From: Tritrichomonas musculus
Lineage: Eukaryota; Parabasalia; Tritrichomonadida; Tritrichomonadidae
Assembly: GCA_039105265.1 (NCBI GenBank)
Contig: JAPFFF010000002.1
Location: 2,728,001 to 2,792,000 of the forward strand
Length of the DNA stretch: 64,000 nucleotides
Direction: 5' to 3'
This document shows, one piece after another, positions 56,789 through 64,000 of the stretch (position 1 is the stretch's first letter; every line of letters begins with the position of its first letter). The notes beneath the pieces were generated by a model. That model was not told the origin of the DNA. It saw only the letters and a program-made list of their open reading frames with translations, and made no database searches. A program made the position numbers and the translations under genes.

Positions 56789-58201
56789 TTAGCACGCTGT
56801 GATAGTGAAGTGACCATCACGGTGTTCTCAAAAAGTGAAAATTCAATGGGAACTTTTTGAAACACAGCTTTTTGATAAACAACTTTTTGATAAACAACTT
56901 TTTGATAAACAACTTTTTGATATCTTATTATTCTGAAAATTTTTATTTCTTTGGCGCCATTTTATAAAATTTTATAGAAACAGAAAGGCCTGTCATTGTA
57001 GTCTTTCTGAAATCATTATTCTAGTTGTTTTTTGTTATTCCTAATACCAGACTGCTTTTATCAAATAATTTCTCTCGGATTGCTATCCTGCTTTTATCAA
57101 ATATATTCTGATGGTAACTCTCAGATTATAATTTTCAGCTTGGTTATTCGCAGATAGTCATTTCGCGGTTGGCAATTTTCAGATAGTTATTCTCAGATAG
57201 TAATTATTAGTTTAGTTATTCTCAAATAATAAAAATCAGATAATAATTCTCAGATAGTTACTCCACAATCTGCTATTCTCAGATAGTTATTCCACAATCT
57301 ACGATTCTCAGATAGTAATTCCACAGTTTGCTATTCTTGGATAGTAATTCCACAGTTTGCTATTTTCGGATAGTGATTCTCAGATATTTTCCCCTAGATA
57401 GTAATTCTCTTAGTTATTCTCAGATAATCTTTTTCAGATAGTAAATCTTTTTCAGATAGTAAATCTTTTCTTAATAATGAATAATAAGTTTGCATTTATA
57501 TTTTAAAATTTTTATTAGTTAATAATAATGTCTAATACTCTAATATTGTAATGAGAAAATGGAGATAAATTATTTTTTTAAATCTTAAAATTGAATAGTT
57601 TATTTTTCTATATTGAATTTTTTAAATGAGCTGTTTCAAATTTGAGTATTATATATCATTCATATTTATTTTCTCTAGATTTAGTTTGAATTCTTATAAA
57701 TCTTTGAGAGTTAGGTGATATTATTTCTAAATTAGTTCCTTTTGGTGATTTTATTGGAGATATTTGCATGTAAGCATAATATTATATTAAAAATAATTAT
57801 TTATTTCTTTTTTCTTTTATATATCAATGTTTTGAGATGCCATATTTAGTTTTTTCCTTTTTATATTGATTTTTTTCAATTATTCTCTTTCATTTTTCCT
57901 TAATATTTGTAATTTTTATGCTATCAATACATAAAATCATCATTATTCCTTCTTTCCTATTTTACTATTCATATTCTCCTGATTTTTTTTTATTTGGATC
58001 TTTTGTTTACGTTATTATACTCTTTTTAATCTTAAATTTTACGTTATTTTACTCTTTTTAATTTTAGTCAAAAAGTTAATAGTAATTATAATAAAATTAT
58101 CAAAAAGTTGTTTATCAAAAAGCTACGTATCAAAAAGCTTCCATTGAATTTTCACTTTTTGAGAACACCGTGATGGTCACTTCACCATCACAGCGTGCTA
58201 A
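56789..58201. mobile_element. 1.4-kb non-autonomous element, TTAGCACGCTGTGAT ends
   Basis: Long inverted ends: TTAGCACGCTGTGATAGTGA and the following GTGACCATCACGGTGTTCTC and TTTTTGATAAACAACTTTTT tandem are mirrored at 58090-58201. No target duplication could be defined. The interior holds the CAGATAGT minisatellite. No gene. Confidence 0.85.
57120..57475 (+). repeat. TTCTCAGATAGTAATT minisatellite
   Basis: Degenerate tandem units of 16-30 bp around TTCTCAGATAGTTATTCCAC inside the 1.4-kb element. Confidence 0.8.
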
Positions 58202-58889
58202 CTTTTTGGTCCCATTTTTTATCTGATTAAAATTTTGGATCCGATAATTACCGATAAATATAACTTTTTAGAAAGAACCAACAATCGGATTTTAAAAATT
58301 AAAGTGTATAATGGTTGTTTTCTTTGTTTATAATGTTTTTTAATAAAAAAATAAAAAAAATAATATTTGATGCTAGATAATATTTATCATCAGAAAGTTT
58401 TATTTTTTCTAAAGAAAAGTGAGCTACCAATAAATTTATGTTTTAAATAATATATTAATTTTGAAAAAAAATAATTATAATTGTTATTTCTGTGGATATG
58501 TGAAATATAAAAATACTTGTATTTCAATTCAAAAGTAGTCAACTAATAAAATTCATTGATTACTTGAAGAAAGTGAATATTTCGTCATTTATGACTTATT
58601 ACAAGTGTTTTTTAGTGTCAATCATTGATCAATAATAGTATATCTAAAAAGTCAAGAATTTAATATATCCAAATTGTTGTATTGACAATACTTCATAATA
58701 TTTTTGGCTGTCATCCATCAATTTAATGCTTTTTACTTTAAATAGATACAATTAATGTAAAATTAGTAATAATAATTTTGAATTCTTATTAGTTATTATT
58801 TTTTTTGTTTTTTTAATGCGTTAACTTAGTAAAATCAATGTTAGACTTGTTAAAGTCCATGGACATGTGGACTTACAAAATTCATTCAA

Positions 58890-60000
58890 ATTTTTTTAGC
58901 ATTTTTTATTTATTCACAAAATAAAAATTATTTATAATTTCTCTGAAATAATCTGGTCCATCTGCCAGGAGTAATAAAATTCTTTCAATTATTTTAGCAT
59001 TTTTATATTTTTTCACAAAATAAAAATTATTTATAATTTCTCTGAAATACACAGGTCCATCTGCCAGGACTAATCTTTACTTTTTTTACATCACATTTTT
59101 ATTAACGTAACATTTTAACGTAACTTTAATATAAAATCAAAAATTTTGATGTAAATCAGTTATTTATGTTTAAAACAATATTTTTATTCATAATCTAAAG
59201 ATAAAAACTATTTTTCATTAACTCTTGCTAATTTTGGTCAAAAAACCATGTTATCGCAGATGATTCTATCTGATAGATATAATTAGAAGCAAAATATCAT
59301 AGAAAAAAAGGTTTTGTACGTCGGTACTATTATAAAATAATTCAAATGCATCGAATAAATAAATCAAAACGATTTAGCCAATCATAATAAGTCGAAATAA
59401 AATCAGAATTTTTTAATAAATATAAAGTGCCATTTTACACCATCAAAAGAATGATCAAAGAAATATCAAAGTTTTAATAATTTATTAGCAATAATAACTG
59501 AATAAAAATTATTTCTGCTTTATATTCATGCTTTTTTTGTTTTAATTGATTAAATTTTTGAAGATAAAGATATTTTTCAAATAAAAAAATTAACGGAAAA
59601 TTACATATGTATTTACATATGTAATTTCTATCGTCCTGTGTAATTACATTGTATATACAAAAAGTAAAGATTAGCCAGGACTAATAAAATTCTTTCAATT
59701 ATTTTAGCATTTTTTTTTATTCACAAAATAAATGATCGAATTATTATTTCTCAGAAATAATCTGGTCCATCTGTCAGGACTTCCAAAATTCTTTCAATTT
59801 TTTTAGCTTTTTTTTTTATTCACAAAATATAAAATGTTTAAAAATTTCTCTGAAATACACTGGTCCATCTGCCAGGACTAATAAAATTCTTTCAATTATT
59901 TTAGCATTTTTTATTTTTTCACAAAATAAAAGAATTATAAAATTTCTTTGAAATACACTGGTCCATCTGCCAGGATTTCCAAAATTCTTTCAATTGTTTA
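58890..60000 (+). repeat. ~100-bp tandem array with GGTCCATCTGCCAGGA
   Basis: Five copies of the core, near 58954, 59054, 59763, 59860 and 59960, in two blocks separated by the 605-bp insertion. Confidence 0.85.
59070..59674. mobile_element. 605-bp non-autonomous element in the tandem array
   Basis: Inverted ends CTAATCTTTACTTTTT and AAAAAGTAAAGATTAG, bounded by CCAGGA (59064-59069 and 59675-59680). The duplication could be read as 6 to 9 bases because the following CTA also repeats. AT-rich, no gene. Confidence 0.8.
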
Positions 60001-60264
60001 TGACATTTTTTTTCATGATTAAAAACATTCAAATATAATTTACTCATATTAGTTACTACTTTTCTATTTAAATAAACAAAAAAAATTAAATAAACAAATA
60101 AACTATAAAATATATGCATAAAATGAGTTCTTTTATGAGATATAAAATAAAAATAAATTGACAAGGTTTGTTAGGTCCACGCCAAGTCCCGAGTCCACAA
60201 AAAGTCCATGAAAAGTGCATTTGTCCCGGACTTTTAACAAGTCTAATCAATGTATAACATGATA

Positions 60265-61667
60265 CCCCCGAATCTCTACAAGTGAGAAAATTTTTGTACG
60301 TTATTTAAAAAAATTTTAACGAATTAAATTTGAATGAAATTGAGAGAGATAATTGAAACAAATAACGTATAAAAAATAAGAATGACTAATAACTAAAGAA
60401 AGAAGAAAGATTTCAATTAATGAATTTCATATTTATTAACAACATGCCAAGGTGCTTGAGTATAGAGAAAATGAAGGGAAAAAAAAGAGGTGAAAATTTA
60501 ATTATTTTAATATTTTATTCAAATGAAAGGATTAGGAAAATTTCGCATACGGATAAATAATTTTCGCCACTAGTGTTCTCTATTTATATATTTATCAACG
60601 TTCGGAATTTTTAATTTTTGTTTTCTCTGATAATAAATTCCAAATATTTTACTCGGCTTTATATTTCATGCAAATTTATATGAGAAAATATAAAGTTGCT
60701 TTAAAGGTGTCTGCAACTATTAAAACAAAAATCAAAAATTTTGTACTTTTCCCTGGAATATTATATTATTTGTAATTTTTTAGAAGAATTAAAAGAGATA
60801 CGAGAATGACTCTCCTCCCATGTATATTGGAGTTAGTAGTAGAATTAAATGAATAAATAAAATTGATATGGTTGCTATTAGTATATTAAATTTGAATGAA
60901 ATGTAAGAATATTTATGAAAATATGAAGTAAAAAGCGGCATAGACTGTTGTATTGAACGCATACATGTCATTTGGATAAAAAAAGATTGTTTTAAATGCA
61001 GAACCTAACTTGAATATTTGCACATAAAATTTAACCTGAGCTAAACACGTAAAAACAAAAAAGTTGAATAGCAAAAAGTAAAAAAAAGTAGAGAACAAAT
61101 AAAAAAAGCACTTTATATAATCGAAATAAGTTAAAATGGTAGTCTTTTAAATATCTTTGAAAAAAAGTTAGGAAAATAGGTAATAAATGGAAGAGATGTA
61201 AAGAATATGAGGTAATAAGTTCTGAAAATAGCATTTTGAGTAAAAAAATTGAGTTTGATCGGAATAGAACATTTGAAAATTAGGATATAAGAATTCTGAA
61301 AGAGATCATATAAAACTTCGAATAGTATATAGCTGATTAATCAACAAACAAACGAGAAATTAGCTTTAATGAAAGGAATTGGGTTTGTAAAATTTCTTTT
61401 TGATATTGGCCAAAAATGACCAACTTGACACTTTTGCATATAACTCCAAAATAAAATGATGAAATTTTGTTATTTATTTGATATATTTATTGTTTATATA
61501 TAATAGAGATGTATTTAACATATCTATTTATAGGCTTGTTAGGAAATTAGTATTTAAAATAATGTTAAGTTATCATTTTAAATAATTGTTAACTTATTAA
61601 AAATTTTTGGATTTTTTGTTAACAAAAAAAACGTGCAAAAATTTTCTCACTTGTAGAGATTCGGGGG
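60265..61667. mobile_element. 1.4-kb non-autonomous element with TA duplication
   Basis: ~40-bp inverted ends starting CCCCCGAATCTCTACAAGTG, mirrored before 61667 and flanked by TA (60263-60264 and 61668-61669). The duplication fits the Tc1/mariner/pogo superfamily. No transposase; only small chance frames. It lies 11 bases from the end of the preceding nested element's duplication. Confidence 0.9.
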
Positions 61668-61785
61668 TACTTAATTAAATCACTAATGATTTATATTTTT
61701 TTATCGATGTTTATAAATAAAAAATGCATTATAATTTTTTTATCGATAAATATCCATAAAAATTGAAAAAAAATTTAAAATTTAT

Positions 61786-62582
61786 TAAGCTTGTAAATTT
61801 GGTGAAATAAACGTTTTTTGGGTTTTAAAAATCACCAAATGTAACCATATTATTGTCAAATAAATTTTATTAATATTTATTATAGTCATAAACCATTGAA
61901 TTATTTGAAAGAGGAATTAAATGAGTTTTATCAAAAGTCATATTAATAATCGATAAGATTTTCTCAGTAAAAAAATGTTATTTTTTGAATATTACAAAAT
62001 AATTGTATGATTTGTATAATATATCATATAAAATAATAATAAAAAGCTCATTTATATTGACGATGAAAAGCCAAATAACCGATTTCACCAAAAGCCCAGG
62101 TCTTGGGCTTTTGGCGACAGCTTTCAATTTTGAATAGTTTACATATATTTTGGAGATCACCAAAACGGTTTTTTTGGCGATGGTGATTTGTAAAGCTTTC
62201 AAAATATCATATATAAATAAAAAAAAAAAAAAAAAAATAAGATATAAATATATGATAAAATCAATAAAAACATTTTTTCAATTGAAAATAATTTTTTTTT
62301 CATTTATATTTTAAATATATACCGATATAAAATGTATTTAAAATAATAATAGTATTTATATTTTTATGAATATATATAGCCGAGTAATTAAATAAATTCA
62401 TTGAATTTATTGAATGTTGATTCGTAAATTGAATTATTATTTAATCAAATATCATTTAATCATTTTATTTAATAATTCATAAGAAATAACTTTTTAAAAG
62501 ATTTATTAAAATCGCCAAAAGACCAGAAAGAATCACCAAGACCAGGTCTTTTTTTTACATTTGGGTATATTTTACAAGCTTA
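61786..62582. mobile_element. Probable ~0.8-kb MITE with internal hairpin
   Basis: 12-bp ends TAAGCTTGTAAA and TTTACAAGCTTA, with a possible 7-bp duplication AATTTAT. Holds a strong hairpin CCAAAAGCCCA/TGGGCTTTTGG at 62088-62114 and fragments of the same words near both ends. The AT-rich setting makes the duplication uncertain. Confidence 0.5.
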
Positions 62583-62905
62583 AATTTATCGATATTTATC
62601 GATAAATATTTTACAATTCATCGAATCGTGAGACCATTTATCGGACGGTTACCTTCCGATAAGACCATTTATCGGACGGTTAGAAAAACGTATTTATCGA
62701 TACTCATCATTCATCGGACGGTTTTTTATCGATATTATCGGATTATCGATAAACATCCGATGACCAATAAAACGGTTTATCGATAAGCATCCCTGAAATA
62801 ATTAAGATTGATCATCTTTAGTTTTTGGAAACAGAATGCTTTCTAATAAATCAAATGATTTTTTTTTGAGTAAATAATAATTGAATTTTTATTCCTATTT
62901 CTAAA

Positions 62906-62916
62906 AATTCACCTAA
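62906..62916 (+). promoter_or_regulatory. Initiator-like box before the BAR-like gene
   Basis: TTCACCTAA directly before the ATG fits the trichomonad initiator pattern TCA(Py)..., as at several Polinton genes (11220, 12193, 20924). Confidence 0.5.
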
Positions 62917-64000
62917 ATGTCTAAACCTTCGGTATGGGAGAGAACCAAAAAATCAGTAACCCTCGGCGTTGCAAAAGCAAAAGATGGAATGTCTAGCTCC
63001 AAAAAAAAGAAAGAAAATGAAGATCCTGCTTATGTAGTTCAGTATGATCATCTTCACGAATTGCAAGACCAATGCTCTATGTTAATAAAAGTTATCACAG
63101 GTCTTGGTGCTCAGTTTTACAATACCGCTCGAAGTGCAGCTGAAGTTTCTCAAGCATTTTCAGAAGTTATACCAATTGACTCAGAACCATACCATACTCA
63201 TACACTTCGATCTAAGGATGGCAACGATCATATGAAAATTTACGCAGAATACCTAAAAAATCATTATATTCCTCAAAACGAAATTAATTTAATTAAGTTA
63301 TGCCAAGAACAAATTGCTCAGCTTAAAGTAATCAAAAATAAACGAAAAGAACACCGAGTTTTACTCAAACAAGAAGAATCTCATCTAGCTACAGCACGCG
63401 AAAAAAACAAAGATGTCCAAATTCATGAAGAAAGAACGAGAAATCAACGTGAACAATATGAGAGATATCACAATGACTTTCTAAATGGGGTTTCACGTTT
63501 ATACGAAAACAGGATGAATTACTTTGGAAAAGCATATCAAGTATACCAATTTTATATGCTCGAACTCATTGAACTACAAAAAGTTCATTTGGTATCAACA
63601 TTAGGCGATTTTCCTTTTGAGAGAGTACGCCAAGAAGTTCCTTCGCTAACTCAAGAACCTCCAAAAGATATTTCAACATCACAGAATGAATCATCAAAAT
63701 TCAAGAAAAAGAAAGATAAAGACAAAAATCAGTATCCTTCTCTATCTAAAAATGATAGCTTTAATAATAGCAGCACACTTAATTCTTATAATCAATCTTC
63801 TTCGACAATTAACATGACGGAATCACTCTCATCACATAATTCATTGACATTATCTTCATCACCATATGAACTGTATGAACAAAAAGAGGATAATAGTTCT
63901 GATCTATCTGACGACCTTTATCCAATGAGTCCTCCAACACAAAATTATGTTAATTCTAATGCGGATGCACAAAAGAATGATGAAAATGAACTTGATTTCG
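62917..64000 (+). CDS. BAR-like domain protein, host gene, runs off the window
   Basis: Open from MSKPSVWERTKKSVTLGVAK to the last base (361 codons visible), so it is 3' incomplete only because the window ends. N-terminal amphipathic helix, then a long helical region with heptads (~residues 40-235: YDHLHELQDQCSMLIKVI; EEIN-type charged helices; NRMNYFGKAYQVYQFYMLEL), matching the three-helix BAR pattern of membrane-curving proteins. After ~residue 240 it becomes Ser/Asn-rich and disordered. Codon use and composition are less AT-rich than the surrounding repeats. It would bind and bend membranes in endocytosis or trafficking; the family call is from pattern only. Confidence 0.7.
   Translation, partial: MSKPSVWERTKKSVTLGVAKAKDGMSSSKKKKENEDPAYVVQYDHLHELQDQCSMLIKVITGLGAQFYNTARSAAEVSQAFSEVIPIDSEPYHTHTLRSKDGNDHMKIYAEYLKNHYIPQNEINLIKLCQEQIAQLKVIKNKRKEHRVLLKQEESHLATAREKNKDVQIHEERTRNQREQYERYHNDFLNGVSRLYENRMNYFGKAYQVYQFYMLELIELQKVHLVSTLGDFPFERVRQEVPSLTQEPPKDISTSQNESSKFKKKKDKDKNQYPSLSKNDSFNNSSTLNSYNQSSSTINMTESLSSHNSLTLSSSPYELYEQKEDNSSDLSDDLYPMSPPTQNYVNSNADAQKNDENELDF

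Larger units (their letters stand above)
58842..60245. mobile_element. 1.4-kb non-autonomous hAT element, TAGACTTGTTAAAGTCC ends
   Basis: Ends TAGACTTGTTAAAGTCC and GGACTTTTAACAAGTCTA with 8-bp target duplications ATCAATGT (58834-58841 and 60246-60253). The interior is a ~100-bp tandem array containing GGTCCATCTGCCAGGA, itself interrupted at 59070-59674. Confidence 0.92.
56651..62795. mobile_element. 6.1-kb hAT-type element without transposase, host to nested insertions
   Basis: Ends CAGGGTTGCTTATCGATA and its inverse TATCGATAAGCATCCCTG, with perfect 8-bp target duplications AAATAATT (56643-56650 and 62796-62803). Inner sequence near both ends is full of ATCGATAA and TTATCGGACGGTT words, likely subterminal transposase sites. 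No transposase frame is present. Much of the length is later insertions; the original element was probably only ~1.1 kb. Confidence 0.92.

Noticed and set aside
60789-61234. Small hydrophobic frames on the minus strand
   Set aside because: Phe/Leu/Tyr-rich runs typical of chance frames in AT-rich DNA, located in a non-autonomous element; no initiator or conservation.
56651-62795. The 6.1-kb element as an autonomous hAT
   Set aside because: No frame with hAT signatures on either strand; most of its length is accounted for by nested elements.

Overview
The window looks like an AT-rich protist genome, most likely a trichomonad (parabasalid; the extreme AT bias would suit something like Tritrichomonas). 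Evidence: (i) four stretches of Polinton (Maverick) DNA, a class very abundant in trichomonads; (ii) many genes start just after a trichomonad-type initiator, TCA(C/T)T(A/T)..., a few bases from the ATG, with no sign of introns; (iii) hAT and pogo-like DNA transposons and non-autonomous elements nested in >80% AT spacer; (iv) one host-type gene, a BAR-like protein, at the right edge. The species call is inference.

Layout. 1-22230: Polinton 1, which looks whole. It has inverted ends made of ~38-bp repeats, and about 20 tightly packed genes fill it from end to end: fibre-like giant protein, protein-primed DNA polymerase, capsid block (major capsid protein, two small virion-like proteins, packaging ATPase, integrase, penton-like protein, Ulp1-type protease), a free-standing HNH endonuclease and several small unknown proteins. 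22345-27397: Polinton 2, a partial relative of Polinton 1. 27398-36822: AT-rich spacer with a 3.75-kb pogo-like transposon (28785-32539, TA target duplication), a ~238-bp tandem array interrupted by an 892-bp hAT-type non-autonomous element (32678-33569), and a hAT transposase gene (34256-36244). 36823-54669: Polinton 3, divergent and old, with a capsid piece, a different ATPase, a polymerase carrying an HNH module, and a KilA-N gene. Inserted in it is Polinton 4 (48111-54249, 298-bp inverted repeats, 5-bp target duplication), a short young element that keeps integrase, ATPase and penton-like genes but has no polymerase, full capsid gene or protease.

54670-62803: non-coding repeats, including a 6.1-kb hAT-type element (56651-62795) with perfect 8-bp target duplications and at least four, probably five, further elements nested in it. 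62917-64000: host BAR-like gene, running off the window.

How the genes fit together: in Polinton 1 the integrase and inverted ends would handle insertion, the protein-primed polymerase replication, and the capsid protein, penton, ATPase, protease and fibre-like protein a virion. Polinton 4 would need polymerase, capsid and protease from elsewhere, so it looks like a satellite of Polinton 1-type elements. HNH endonucleases with a shared layout sit at different places in all four elements and behave like hitch-hikers.
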